64,000 nt of DNA from DATHBD01 sp035296325 (GCA_035296325.1 DATHBD010000032.1:124001-188000); one strand, 5' to 3'. Counted from the stretch's first letter, positions 51,389 to 60,272 are shown. Numbers and translations are program-made. Notes: generated from the sequence alone by a model not told the origin.

Positions 51389-51948
51389 CGCTGATCGTCC
51401 GGGCGCTGCGGCGGCGGGTCGGCCGCTCGGTCACCGCCGCGCAGCGGGCGGCGCCCGGGCCGATGCTCGCCCGGCTCGCGGTCTTTGGATTCGCCGGCCT
51501 CGCGCTGGGGCTGGCGCTGCCGCCGGGCATACTGGTCAGCCGGTACGCGCCGGTGCTGGTGGCGGTGGCGCTGCTGCCGGCGATCGCGCCGCGCAGCTGG
51601 CTGGTGACCGGCGTCATCCTGACCGTTGCGGTGGGCTGGGTGGTGACCTCCCTGCTGTACTCCGAGGTGGCCAACGTGATCCGGCTGATCAGCCTGACCG
51701 CGGTGCTGTACCTGTTGCACGCCACGGCGGCGCTCGCCGCGGTGCTGCCCTACGACGCGGTGGTACGGGCGTCGGTCTTCCTGCCGTGGGGTGCCCGTGC
51801 CGTGGGCGTCGCGGCGGCATCGGCCGGCTTGGGGGTGTTCGCGCTCAACGGCTCAGCCATCCTGGGGGAGCGGTCGTACCTGATCGCCTCGGTGCTCGGG
51901 GTGGCGGTCGCCGGTTGCCTCGTCGGGCTGCTCGCCCGCCTCCGCTGA
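51385..51948 (+). CDS. Small multi-pass membrane protein of the MoxR/DUF58 operon
   Basis: 187 residues with four or five helices (LAVFGFAGLALGLALPPG, VLVAVALLPAIAPR, VTGVILTVAVGWVVTSLLY, VLYLLHATAALAAVLPY, ASVFLPWGARAVGVAAASAGL). No soluble domain. The ATGA overlap with the DUF58 gene makes it the last gene of the operon. Function unknown. Confidence 0.82.
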   Translation: MTLIVRALRRRVGRSVTAAQRAAPGPMLARLAVFGFAGLALGLALPPGILVSRYAPVLVAVALLPAIAPRSWLVTGVILTVAVGWVVTSLLYSEVANVIRLISLTAVLYLLHATAALAAVLPYDAVVRASVFLPWGARAVGVAAASAGLGVFALNGSAILGERSYLIASVLGVAVAGCLVGLLARLR

Positions 51949-52074
51949 CCGCCGGCACACCGGCCCCCACGGCGCCCGGCTCGGCGGACGGCGAAGATCG
52001 CAGACGATGAGGCGGTGGTAACAATCCGCGGTCCGGATGCTGCCGGGAGCCCGGCGCAGGTCTAGCGTGGACAC

Positions 52075-53448
52075 GTGGCAGCGAAGCGGATCCTTGTGGT
52101 AGGAGCGGGGCACGTCGGGCTGTACGTGGCGCTGCGCCTGTCGAAGAAGCTCGGGCTGCGCGAGGCCGACGTGATCGTGGTCGATCCGCAGCCCCACATG
52201 ACGTATCAGCCCTTCCTTCCGGAGGCGGCGGCCGGCAACATCTCCCCCCGGCACACCGTGGTGCCGCTGCGGCGCGAGCTGAAGCGCTGCGAAGTGCTCG
52301 TCGGCGAGGTCACCGCGATCGAGCATGCGCGCCGGACGGCGATCGTGCAGCCGATCGTCGGTCCGCCCCGCGAGGTGGGGTACGACCACATCGTCGTCGT
52401 GCCGGGCAGCGTGTCGCGCACCCTGCCCATTCCCGGTCTGCGCGAGCAGGCGGTCGGGTTCAAGACCATCGGGGAGGCCATCTACCTGCGTAACCATGTT
52501 CTCGAGCACCTCGACGTCGCGGTCACCACGGCCGATCCGGAGACCCGCCGCCGGGCCCTGACCTTCGTCTTCGTCGGCGGGGGGTACGCCGGCATCGAGG
52601 CACTCGCCGAGATGGAGGACATGGTCCACGACGCGCTGCGGTACTACCCGGAGATCGATCGCGCCGAGACGCGCTGGGTGCTGGTCGAGGCGACCTCCCG
52701 CATCCTGCCCGAGGTGGGCCCCGAGATGGGGGCGTACGCCGTCGTCGAGCTCACCAAGCGCGGCATCGACATCCGGCTGGACACCCGCCTGGAGTCCTGC
52801 GTCGACGGCGTGGTGCGGCTCTCCGACGGGGACACGTTCACCGCCGACACCATTGTCTGGACGGCCGGCGTGAAGCCACACCCGATGCTGGCGCAGACCG
52901 ATCTGCCGCTCACCTCACGGGGTGCGGTCACCTGCCTGCCCACGTTGCAGGTCGTGGACCCGACCGGCACCGTCGTCGAGGGCGCCTGGAGCGCCGGCGA
53001 CTGTGCCGCGGTGCCCGACCTCACCGCCGCGACGCCCGGCACGCTGTGCGCCCCGAGCGCCCAGCACGCGGTGCGCCAGGCCAAGCGGTTGGCCGACAAC
53101 CTCGTGGCGGTGCTGCGTGGGCGGCCGCCGGAGGAGTACCGGCACAAGTACGTGGGGTCGGTCGCCGGGCTGGGCCTCTACAAGGGCGTGGCACACGTGT
53201 ACGGCGTGAAGCTCAAGGGCTTCCCCGCCTGGTTCATGCACCGCACGTACCACATGAGCCGGATTCCCACCCTGAACCGCAAGATCCGCGTCGTGATGGA
53301 CTGGACGCTGGCCTTCTTCCTCAGGCGCGAGGTGGTCTCCCTGGGCAGCCTGCACCAGCCGCGGGAGCCGTTCACCGATGTCACGCCGGAGGTGGGGCAG
53401 CCGGTCGGCGTCGCCGCGGAGGTCGGCTCCGGCCGTCCGGTCGGGTAG
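52075..53448 (+). CDS. ndh: Type II NADH dehydrogenase (NDH-2)
   Basis: 457 residues. FAD site ILVVGAGHVGLYVALRLS at the start, NADH site LTFVFVGGGYAGIEALAEM near residue 165, WTAGVKPHPM and WSAGDCAAVPD (second FAD motif). A C-terminal amphipathic stretch (KGFPAWFMHRTYHMSRIP, DWTLAFFLRREVVSL) for membrane attachment. It passes electrons from NADH to menaquinone without pumping protons. GTG start. A 4-base run of TAGCGTGGACAC upstream could include promoter elements but nothing firm. A leucine tRNA follows. Confidence 0.93.
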   Translation: MAAKRILVVGAGHVGLYVALRLSKKLGLREADVIVVDPQPHMTYQPFLPEAAAGNISPRHTVVPLRRELKRCEVLVGEVTAIEHARRTAIVQPIVGPPREVGYDHIVVVPGSVSRTLPIPGLREQAVGFKTIGEAIYLRNHVLEHLDVAVTTADPETRRRALTFVFVGGGYAGIEALAEMEDMVHDALRYYPEIDRAETRWVLVEATSRILPEVGPEMGAYAVVELTKRGIDIRLDTRLESCVDGVVRLSDGDTFTADTIVWTAGVKPHPMLAQTDLPLTSRGAVTCLPTLQVVDPTGTVVEGAWSAGDCAAVPDLTAATPGTLCAPSAQHAVRQAKRLADNLVAVLRGRPPEEYRHKYVGSVAGLGLYKGVAHVYGVKLKGFPAWFMHRTYHMSRIPTLNRKIRVVMDWTLAFFLRREVVSLGSLHQPREPFTDVTPEVGQPVGVAAEVGSGRPVG

Positions 53449-53548
53449 CGTCGCGACGCTCACGCCGGTCGGGCGAGGCGATCCGGAAATCGGGCCGATC
53501 GGCGATGACGGGGGCGACATCGGGCGGGTACCGTGAATGCCTCGGTGC

Positions 53549-53629
53549 GCCCGGGTGGTGGAATGGCAGACACGGCCGCCTTAAAAGCGGCTGCTGAGAG
53601 GCGTGCGGGTTCGATTCCCGCCCTGGGCA
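53549..53629 (+). tRNA. tRNA-Leu (UAA anticodon), bldA-type
   Basis: Acceptor stem GCCCGGG pairs with CCTGGGC (53622-53628). The anticodon stem GCCGC/GCGGC encloses loop CTTAAAA, so the anticodon at 53582-53584 is TAA, reading UUA. The T arm is GCGGG-TTCGATT-CCCGC. A 13-base variable arm is short for tRNA-Leu but holds the expected place. CCA is not encoded. In Streptomyces the only such tRNA is BldA, which limits translation of TTA-containing genes. Sequence pattern GGTGGTGGAATGGCAGACACGG resembles bldA, though no alignment was run. Confidence 0.93.
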
Positions 53630-53751
53630 CGACTGCGGTGGCGCGGTGCACCCGCCCGACATCCCGACGAGCGGGCTGCCGGTCAGCGAATGTCCAGGTG
53701 ACCGCGCTAAGCTGGGTTTTATCTTGCGGATTCTCGCGCTTGGAGGCGAAC

Positions 53752-54558
53752 GTGCAGAGTTCCAACCCCGTGCTGACCCGTCTGGGTGAGGCGTCGAGGC
53801 AGGAGCGCTCGACCGGGACCATGCCGGGCTACGGCTACCAGCCGTCGTCCCCGGTTCAGGGTGACCGCTCGCTCACCGACCGGGCGATGACCCTCGACGA
53901 CGTTGTGGTGCGCACCATCGGGCTGCTGGCGCTCACCGGGGCGACCGCCGCGTTCTCGTGGGTCTTCCTGGCCGACAGCGCACTGGCCGGCGTCGCCATG
54001 ATCGGCTCGGTGATCGCCGCGCTGGTGCTCGGCCTGGTCATCACGTTCAAGCAGATCACCAACCCATATGTCATCTCCGGCTACGCCCTGCTGCAGGGTG
54101 TCCTGCTCGGCGTCGTCAGCAGGTTCTACAACGATCGATTCGACGGCATCGTCATCCAGGCCGTCATCGGCACCTTCGGCGTCTTCGCCGTGATGGCGGT
54201 GCTGTACAAGATGAAGGTGCTGCGGGCCACGCCGAAGTTCGCCAAGGCGGTGATCGGCGCGCTGATCGGTGTCGTCGTGCTGATCCTGGTCAACTTCGTC
54301 GCCAGCATGTTCACCGAGAACGGCCTGGGGCTGCGCGACAACGGAACCGGGCCGGTCGGGGCGCTCCCGATCATCTTCAGTCTCGTCGTGATCGTTGTCG
54401 GGGCGCTGACGTTCATCCTCGACTTCGACCAGGTCGAGAAGGGCGTGCAGCACGGCCTTCCGGAGAAGTACGCCTGGTACTGCGCCTTCGGGCTGCTGGT
54501 CGGTCTGGTCTTCCTGTACTACGAAATCCTCCGGCTGCTGAGCTACCTGAGAAGGTGA
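53752..54558 (+). CDS. Bax inhibitor-1/YccA-like membrane protein
   Basis: 268 residues. After a 60-residue head (VLTRLGEASRQERS), seven hydrophobic helices: VVVRTIGLLALTGATAAFSW, VAMIGSVIAALVLGLVITF, YVISGYALLQGVLLGVVS, FDGIVIQAVIGTFGVFAVMAVLYK and so on, with GLLVGLVFLYYEILRLLSYL at the end, typical of the BI-1 (UPF0005) group. GTG 53752 has GGAGG at 53742-53746. Function in bacteria is unclear (ion leak or stress). Confidence 0.9.
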   Translation: MQSSNPVLTRLGEASRQERSTGTMPGYGYQPSSPVQGDRSLTDRAMTLDDVVVRTIGLLALTGATAAFSWVFLADSALAGVAMIGSVIAALVLGLVITFKQITNPYVISGYALLQGVLLGVVSRFYNDRFDGIVIQAVIGTFGVFAVMAVLYKMKVLRATPKFAKAVIGALIGVVVLILVNFVASMFTENGLGLRDNGTGPVGALPIIFSLVVIVVGALTFILDFDQVEKGVQHGLPEKYAWYCAFGLLVGLVFLYYEILRLLSYLRR

Positions 54559-54872
54559 CCGCCCAGGAGCTGACCGCAGCCGTGCGGCGGCTCTTCGGAC
54601 ATGTCTCACACTGGACGCCGCCCCGATGGGCGGCGTTCGGCGTGTCCGGGGTGCCCCGCCGGGAAACCGTCTCGGCGTTGATCCAGCACCTGGCCGACCT
54701 GGGCGCCGCCGCCGAGGGTGGGCCCCGCCGGGTCGTCCCCGCGCCGGACTCCGACCTGGTGCTGCCGGACCAGTTGCGGGTCGTCGCCGACGACCTGATC
54801 GCCGCCGCACCGGGCACCGAGGTGCTCGCCCGGGCCGCCACGCAGGTCACCGCCGCCCACCGCGCCCTGTAG
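54555..54872 (+). CDS. Hypothetical protein downstream of the BI-1-like gene
   Basis: 105 residues, soluble. Contains AAVRRLFGHVSHWTPPRWAA, then VSALIQHLADLGAAAEG and VLPDQLRVVADDLIAAA. No family recognised, but the pattern is regular and helical and the GTGA overlap with the BI-1-like gene supports expression. Confidence 0.72.
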   Translation: MTAQELTAAVRRLFGHVSHWTPPRWAAFGVSGVPRRETVSALIQHLADLGAAAEGGPRRVVPAPDSDLVLPDQLRVVADDLIAAAPGTEVLARAATQVTAAHRAL

Positions 54873-54936
54873 CCGGAAGTCTGGGCGCGCCGGTACCGCA
54901 CTTCAATGCAGCAGACACCCGAGATGTTGGCTCCCG

Positions 54937-54986
54937 CAATGCGTATAGACCTGCTCGCACGCCCGCGAGCAGGTCTATACGCATTG
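54937..54986. terminator. 22-bp perfect hairpin between BI-1 operon and thiolase
   Basis: The arms 54937-54958 and 54965-54986 are exact complements of 22 bases, with loop ACGCCC. It lies between converging genes (stop codons at 54872 and 55077). This is the longest perfect stem in the window and fits a bidirectional terminator without U tracts. Confidence 0.75.
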
Positions 54987-55075
54987 GACCAGGACCAGGA
55001 CCAGGACCAGGACCGCGCCGGGCCGCGCCGGGCCGCGCCGCGCCGGGGCGGGGCGGGGCGGGCCGGGGCGAGCGG
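54987..55075. repeat. Tandem ACCAGG repeat and GC-rich run
   Basis: ACCAGG is repeated about four times at 54988-55013, followed by GCCGGGCCGC-like units and a run of GGGGC to about 55072. Non-coding. It sits between the hairpin and the thiolase stop codon. Confidence 0.75.
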
Positions 55076-55076
55076 A

Positions 55077-56321
55077 TCAGACGCGCTCGAGGATCATGGC
55101 CATGCCCTGACCGCCGCCGACACACAGCGTCTGCAGGCCGACCGTGCGATCTTCCCAGTCCAGCGCGTTGAGCAGGGTGCCGGTGAGCCGGGCGCCGGTC
55201 ATGCCGAACGGGTGCCCGATGGCGATGGCGCCGCCGTGGACATTCAGCTTCCCGAGCGGGATACCCAACTGCCGGGCGGACGGGATGACCTGCGCCGCGA
55301 ACGCCTCGTTCATCTCGACGAGGTCGACATCGCGCAGCGTCATGCCGGCCCGGCGCAGCGCCTGGCGGGTGGCCTCCACCGGCCCCAGGCCCATGATCTC
55401 GGGGGACAGCGCCGTCACGCCGGTCGAGACGATCCGGGCCAGTGGCGCGATGCCGAGGTCGCGGGCCCGGGTGTCGCTCATGATGACCAGCGCCGCCGCG
55501 CCGTCGTTGAGCGGGCAGCAGTTGCCGGCGGTGACCCGACCGTCCGGCCGGAACACCGGCTTCAGCCCGGCGAGCGCGTCGAGGGTGGTACCAGGTCGTA
55601 CGCCGTCGTCGGTGCTCACGACCGTGCCGTCGGCCAGCCGTACCGGTGTGATCTCCCGGGCCCAGAATCCGGCATCGACGGACGCTTCCGCGAGGTTCTG
55701 CGACCGTACCGCGAACGCGTCCATCTCCTCCCGGCTCACGCCTTCGAGCTGGGCGACATTCTCCGCGGTCTGGCCCATCGACTGGTAGATGTCCGGGAGC
55801 CCGCCGGTCTCGCGCGGGTCGTGCCAGACCGGGGTGCCCGACCCGGACCGCTGCGCCGTCCGCTCGGCGGCGTCGGCGAAGCGTGCGTTGTGCCACGACC
55901 CGCCAACGGCCGCGGCGGCCGCTGGCGGGAGGTTGTCGGAGCTGCCGCGGGCGTACCGCGAGACGCACTCGACCCCGGCGGAGATGAACACGTCGCCCTC
56001 CCCGGCCTTGATGGCGTGGAACGCCATCCGGGTGGTCTGCACCGAGGAGGCGCAGTAGCGGGTGACCGTGGCCGCCGGCAGGTGGTCGTACCCGAGGAGG
56101 GTGGCGACCACGCGGGCCATGTTGAAGCCCTGCTCGCCGCCGGGCAGGCCACAGCCGAGATACAGGTCATCGATGTCGCGCGGGTCGAGCCCGGGGACCT
56201 TGTCGAGGGCCGCCCGCACGATGGTGGCGGCGAGGTCGTCCGGGCGGAGATCGCGCAGTGAGCCCTTGCCCGCCCGGCCGATCGGGGAGCGGGCGGCGGC
56301 GACGATCACAGCTTCCGGCAT
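55077..56321 (-). CDS. Acetyl-CoA C-acetyltransferase (thiolase)
   Basis: 414 residues. Nucleophile Cys90 in ATVTRYCASSVQTTRMAFHAI; the second set of residues is LNVHGGAIAIGHPFGMTGARL (His) and TLCVGGGQGMAMIL (Cys). Also VEMNEAFAAQV. It can form acetoacetyl-CoA or cleave beta-ketoacyl-CoA; the degradative or biosynthetic direction cannot be told. Starts ATG 56321. The nearest neighbours (SGNH hydrolases) do not clarify it. Confidence 0.93.
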   Translation of the reverse strand: MPEAVIVAAARSPIGRAGKGSLRDLRPDDLAATIVRAALDKVPGLDPRDIDDLYLGCGLPGGEQGFNMARVVATLLGYDHLPAATVTRYCASSVQTTRMAFHAIKAGEGDVFISAGVECVSRYARGSSDNLPPAAAAAVGGSWHNARFADAAERTAQRSGSGTPVWHDPRETGGLPDIYQSMGQTAENVAQLEGVSREEMDAFAVRSQNLAEASVDAGFWAREITPVRLADGTVVSTDDGVRPGTTLDALAGLKPVFRPDGRVTAGNCCPLNDGAAALVIMSDTRARDLGIAPLARIVSTGVTALSPEIMGLGPVEATRQALRRAGMTLRDVDLVEMNEAFAAQVIPSARQLGIPLGKLNVHGGAIAIGHPFGMTGARLTGTLLNALDWEDRTVGLQTLCVGGGQGMAMILERV

Positions 56322-56364
56322 GCTCCAACGCTACGTCGCAGCGCGTCCCGCAGACGACCCCGCG

Positions 56365-57147
56365 TCAGCGGTTGTCGAGGACGGCGGCGGCGTCGGCGAC
56401 GGCCGGCAGCAGCGCGTGTGCCCAGACCCGGTACCCGTCGGCGGACGGATGGAAGCCGTCGTGACAGAGCGTCCCGGCGTCCGCACGGAACACCGCTCCG
56501 GTGTCGCCGCCCAGATCGACCGGGACGCCGCCGGCGGCCCGCACCGCCTCGATCTGCAGCCGCGCCAGCCGGCGGCCGTAGCCGCCCAGCAGTTGCCGCA
56601 GCGGAGGCGCGAACGCCCAGAGCGCGCCCACGTCCGGGCAGGTGCCCACGACCACCTCGACGCCGGCCTCGTGCAGCCGTCGCACGGCGGCGCCCAGGTG
56701 CGCGGCGGCCAGTGCGGGTGGCGAGAATCGGGCGACGTCATTGGATCCCACCAGGATCACCGCGACGTCCGGCGGGGAGCCGACCAGGGCCCGGGCCACC
56801 TGCGTGGCCAGGTCGGTCGAGCGGGAGCGGGCCACCGCGACGCTGGAGAGCTCGACCCGGCGGCCACCCGGACCGTCGGCCAGCAGCTTCGCCAACTGCC
56901 CGCCCACGGTGTCGATGACCTGCTCGACGCCGACGCCCAGGGCGGTCGCGTCGCCCAGCAGCACCAGCCGCAGCACCGGCTTGCCGGGGGCGCCGACCGA
57001 CGAGCGCATCAGCAGCCGCATGTCCGGCTTGGCGTACCCCCTGGCGCGTGCCGCCACCACCTCGGCGGCGAGCAGCGCAGCGCCGCCCGCGGTGCCCGCG
57101 ATCGCGGTGATCACGGCGCCGCGGGTCAGTCGGCGAACAATCGTCAT
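56365..57147 (-). CDS. SGNH hydrolase-like protein lacking the catalytic Ser
   Basis: 260 residues. N-terminal membrane anchor (GAVITAIAGTAGGAALLAA). The block I motif reads LVLLGDATALGVGV, with Ala (codon GCG) where the GDS nucleophile Ser should be; block III is AVILVGSNDVARFS (Asn present) and block V is HDGFHPSADGY (Asp and His present). The ATGA overlap with the upstream SGNH gene shows they are a coupled pair. The active site looks half intact, so this copy may bind rather than cleave, or use the following Thr. Confidence 0.82.
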   Translation of the reverse strand: MTIVRRLTRGAVITAIAGTAGGAALLAAEVVAARARGYAKPDMRLLMRSSVGAPGKPVLRLVLLGDATALGVGVEQVIDTVGGQLAKLLADGPGGRRVELSSVAVARSRSTDLATQVARALVGSPPDVAVILVGSNDVARFSPPALAAAHLGAAVRRLHEAGVEVVVGTCPDVGALWAFAPPLRQLLGGYGRRLARLQIEAVRAAGGVPVDLGGDTGAVFRADAGTLCHDGFHPSADGYRVWAHALLPAVADAAAVLDNR

Positions 57148-58241
57148 CGCTGCTCCCCGGTGGATTCCGGCACGCGCTGCTGCTGTCCAGGCAAGCGTAC
57201 GTTCCGGCTCGGCACGACGGGACCCGTCGGGTGCTCGGTGCGCCGCCACACCCGGTGGCGCAGCTCGGCCAGGCGAACCGCCACCATCTGCTGCACCACT
57301 GCGCCGTTGGCCAACCGCGCGGCGCCGAGGGGCCCGCCTGCGCCGTTGGTCGGCCGGGCCGCACTGACCTCGGTGCCGGCCTGTCGGGTGGCGGCAACCG
57401 CGGCTTCGGACAACGAGCGGACTCCGGCGGAGTCGCCGGGCGCCGTGTCACCGGCGCCGGTCACCGCGGCGATGATGCTGGGCAGCAGTGCGGCGGCCAC
57501 CGCCTCGTAGCCGGCCGCGGAGGGGTGGAAGCGGTCGAAGCTGAACATCCGGTCCGGGTACGCCGCGAAGACCGGCCCGAGCAGGTCGCCCAACGAGACG
57601 GTACGGGCGCCGGCGCTCACCGCCGCGATGGTCTGGGCTGCCGCCATTTGCCGGCTCCAGTGCCCGGTGAGCCAGCGCAGCGGAGGCCGGATCGGCTGGA
57701 TCGCGCCGAGATCCGGGCAGGTGCCGACGACCACCTCGGTGCCGACGGCGCGCAGCGCGCGGACCGCCTCCACCAGGTACCGCACGGCCAGCGGCACCTT
57801 GGCGCGGTGCGTGATGTCGTTGCCGCCGATCATGATGACGGCGACGTCCGGTGCCTGCTCGACCACCCGCCGCACCTGCGGCGCGAGGTGGCGGGACTCC
57901 GCGCCGACCACCGCCCAGCAGCGCAACTCGACCGGCCGGTGCAGCTGCTCCGCCAGGCCGGCAGCCAGCAGCGCGCCGGGCGTGTCCTTGGGAGCCTCCA
58001 CGCCGTATCCCGCTGCGGACGAGTCGCCGAGCATCGCGATCCGGATCGGCACACCGGCGTATTCGGTGCCGTATCGGCCGTCGCAGCGCGGCGGGGGTGA
58101 CTCGGCGAGTGGGATGTCCCGGCGCGCCAGCATGGCCTGGCCCATCACGACGCCGGTGAGCAGCGCGCCGGCCGCGCCGAGGCCGCCGCTGCCGAAGGCA
58201 GCCGCTATGGCCAGGCGCCGTACCTGCTTCGACCCGCTCAT
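57144..58241 (-). CDS. SGNH/GDSL hydrolase with intact catalytic triad
   Basis: About 365 residues. N-terminal membrane helix (LAIAAAFGSGGLGAAGALL). Block I is IAMLGDSSAAGYGVE with Ser, block III is AVIMIGGNDITH (Gly and Asn) and block V is SFDRFHPSAAGYEAV (Asp-x-x-His). The C-terminal 90 residues are a low-complexity region with poor motifs. It is an extracellular or envelope esterase. The start is ATG 58241; GTG lies one codon upstream with a run of G before it. Confidence 0.85.
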   Translation of the reverse strand: MSGSKQVRRLAIAAAFGSGGLGAAGALLTGVVMGQAMLARRDIPLAESPPPRCDGRYGTEYAGVPIRIAMLGDSSAAGYGVEAPKDTPGALLAAGLAEQLHRPVELRCWAVVGAESRHLAPQVRRVVEQAPDVAVIMIGGNDITHRAKVPLAVRYLVEAVRALRAVGTEVVVGTCPDLGAIQPIRPPLRWLTGHWSRQMAAAQTIAAVSAGARTVSLGDLLGPVFAAYPDRMFSFDRFHPSAAGYEAVAAALLPSIIAAVTGAGDTAPGDSAGVRSLSEAAVAATRQAGTEVSAARPTNGAGGPLGAARLANGAVVQQMVAVRLAELRHRVWRRTEHPTGPVVPSRNVRLPGQQQRVPESTGEQR

Positions 58242-58526
58242 CACACCCCCCGTAGATTCGCCTTGAGGCTAGTTCGCGCGGTGGCGGTCACCACGTCAGC
58301 CGGTCCGGTGGAGCCGACGCCCGGACCTCCCAGATTTCCTGCCCCGGTCGCCACCGCGCCGCCGCAACGTCCCCGCTGTCCCGATCGCGCCGCGTGCGAA
58401 GCGCCCATGACGGTCCAGCTGACCATTCTGCCGCGCAGGGGATCGCAGGTGGTTGGAATGAAGTGGCGGCGGGCACCATAGACGCAGGGCGTACCAAACG
58501 GCGCAGGCAGCGGCAGGGGGAGCGTT

Positions 58527-58892
58527 ATGGCTTCGGTTCTTCGACGCAGGATGGCGTTGACGGCTCTGCTGCGGGTCTTCAAGCCCGGCACGCCGGGGCT
58601 GGGCCGGCGCCTGGCCGCCATTCCGCGGATGGTGCGGGCCACGATGCGCGGCGAGTACGACGGCGGCGGGCGGCTCTCCCTGATGGCCCTGGCCGGTGCC
58701 TACATCGTGTCCCCGATCGACGTGGTGCCGGAGTTTCCCCTGTTGCTGCTGGGGCTGGTGGATGACGCGGCGGTGGCCGCGTACTTCGCCGGAGCGGTTC
58801 TGGACGAGACCGAGCGTTTCCTGGAGTGGGAGCGCGGGCGCGCCGCTGTCATCCCGGGCCACGTGGCCGCACCGGGGCCGCATCGGCACTAG
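58527..58892 (+). CDS. DUF1232 (YkvA) family protein
   Basis: 121 residues. The core is LMALAGAYIVSPIDVVPEFPLLLLGLVDDAAVAAYF, the SPxDxxPD-type signature of DUF1232. A basic N-terminal helix precedes it. Function unknown. GGGGGAGCGTT is upstream of ATG 58527. It is followed ten bases later by cbs. Confidence 0.88.
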   Translation: MASVLRRRMALTALLRVFKPGTPGLGRRLAAIPRMVRATMRGEYDGGGRLSLMALAGAYIVSPIDVVPEFPLLLLGLVDDAAVAAYFAGAVLDETERFLEWERGRAAVIPGHVAAPGPHRH

Positions 58893-58901
58893 GCTGGCCT
58901 G

Positions 58902-60272
58902 GTGCGCTATGTCGACAACGTTGTTGAGCTGATCGGGAACACGCCGCTGGTCCGGCTCCGGAATGTGACCGCCGGGATCACGGCAACGGTGCTGGCCAAG
59001 GTGGAGTACTTCAACCCGGGCGGCAGCGTCAAGGACCGCATCGCGGTGCGGATGGTGACCGAGGCCGAGAAGGCCGGACTGCTCCGTGACGGCGGCACCA
59101 TCGTGGAGCCGACCAGCGGCAACACCGGCGTCGGACTGGCCCTGATCGCCCAGCTCCGGGGGTACCGCTGCGTCTTCGTCTGCCCGGACAAGGTCAGCGA
59201 GGACAAGCTGCACGTGATGCGGGCGTACGGGGCCGAGGTGGTGGTCTGCCCGACCGCCGTCGCGCCCGAGGACCCCCGGTCCTACTACAGCGTCTCCGAC
59301 CGCCTGGCGCGCGAGATCCCGGGCGCGTGGAAGCCCGACCAGTACTCCAACGCCGCCAACCCGCGGTCGCACTACGAGACGACCGGGCCGGAGCTATGGG
59401 AGCAGACCGGGGGCCGGATCACGCACTTCGTCGCGGGCGTTGGGACCGGCGGCACGGTCACCGGTGCCGGGCGCTACCTCAAGGAGGCCTCCGGCGGCAC
59501 GGTGCGGATCATCGGCGCCGATCCCGAGGGCTCGGTGTACTCCGGGGGGACCGGCCGGCCGTACCTGGTCGAGGGCGTCGGCGAGGACTTCTGGCCGACG
59601 ACGTACGACCGCACGATCTGCGACGAGATCGTGGAGGTCTCCGACAAGGAGTCGTTCACGCTGACCCGGCGGCTGGCCCGCGAGGAGGGTCTGCTGGTGG
59701 GCGGCTCCTGCGGGATGGCGGTCGCCGCGGCGCTCGCCGTCGCCCGCCGCTGCGGGCCGGAGGACGTCGTGGTGGTGCTGCTGCCGGACGGCGGCCGGGG
59801 CTACCTCTCGAAGATCTTCAACGACGACTGGATGGCGCGCTACGGGTTCCTCACCACCGCGCAGCGGCAGGCCACCGTCGCGGAGGTGCTCGCCGGCAAG
59901 GGCGGCGCCATCCCGGAGATGGTCCACGTGCACCCGAGCGAGACGGTGCGCGAGGCGATCGACGTCATGCGCGAGTACGGCGTGTCGCAGCTGCCCGTAC
60001 TCAAGGCCGAGCCGCCGGTGGTGACCGGGGAGGTGGCCGGCTCGATCGCGGAGCGGGACCTGCTGGACGCCCTGTTCACCGGGCAGGCGCAGTTGCACGA
60101 CATGATCGAGCGCCACATGGGCCCGGCGCTTCCGATGATCGGCGGCGGCGAGCCGGTGAGTCAGGCCGTGGGACTGCTGGAGAAGTCCGACGCCGCGGTC
60201 GTCCTGGTGGACGGCAAGCCCCGGGGCGTCCTCACCCGACAGGATCTGCTGGCCCACCTGGGTGCCCGCTGA
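58902..60272 (+). CDS. cbs: Cystathionine beta-synthase
   Basis: 456 residues. PLP enzyme of the trans-sulfuration pathway, condensing serine and homocysteine. Lys44 in NPGGSVKDRIAVRMV holds PLP; PTSGNTGVGLALIAQ and VAGVGTGGTVTGAGRYL are the substrate and PLP-phosphate loops. Two CBS domains follow (about 335-455), with VREAIDVMREYGVSQLPVL and VLVDGKPRGVLTRQDLLAHL. GTG start. The last 41 bases overlap the converging aminotransferase gene. Confidence 0.94.
   Translation: MRYVDNVVELIGNTPLVRLRNVTAGITATVLAKVEYFNPGGSVKDRIAVRMVTEAEKAGLLRDGGTIVEPTSGNTGVGLALIAQLRGYRCVFVCPDKVSEDKLHVMRAYGAEVVVCPTAVAPEDPRSYYSVSDRLAREIPGAWKPDQYSNAANPRSHYETTGPELWEQTGGRITHFVAGVGTGGTVTGAGRYLKEASGGTVRIIGADPEGSVYSGGTGRPYLVEGVGEDFWPTTYDRTICDEIVEVSDKESFTLTRRLAREEGLLVGGSCGMAVAAALAVARRCGPEDVVVVLLPDGGRGYLSKIFNDDWMARYGFLTTAQRQATVAEVLAGKGGAIPEMVHVHPSETVREAIDVMREYGVSQLPVLKAEPPVVTGEVAGSIAERDLLDALFTGQAQLHDMIERHMGPALPMIGGGEPVSQAVGLLEKSDAAVVLVDGKPRGVLTRQDLLAHLGAR

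Noticed and set aside
54937..55075. CRISPR-like array suspected from repeats and hairpin
   Set aside because: Repeat units are 6 bases with no spacers, and there are no cas genes.
58245..58526. Riboswitch suspected in the leader before DUF1232/cbs
   Set aside because: No recognisable conserved core could be found by eye, and the region is plain GC-rich sequence.
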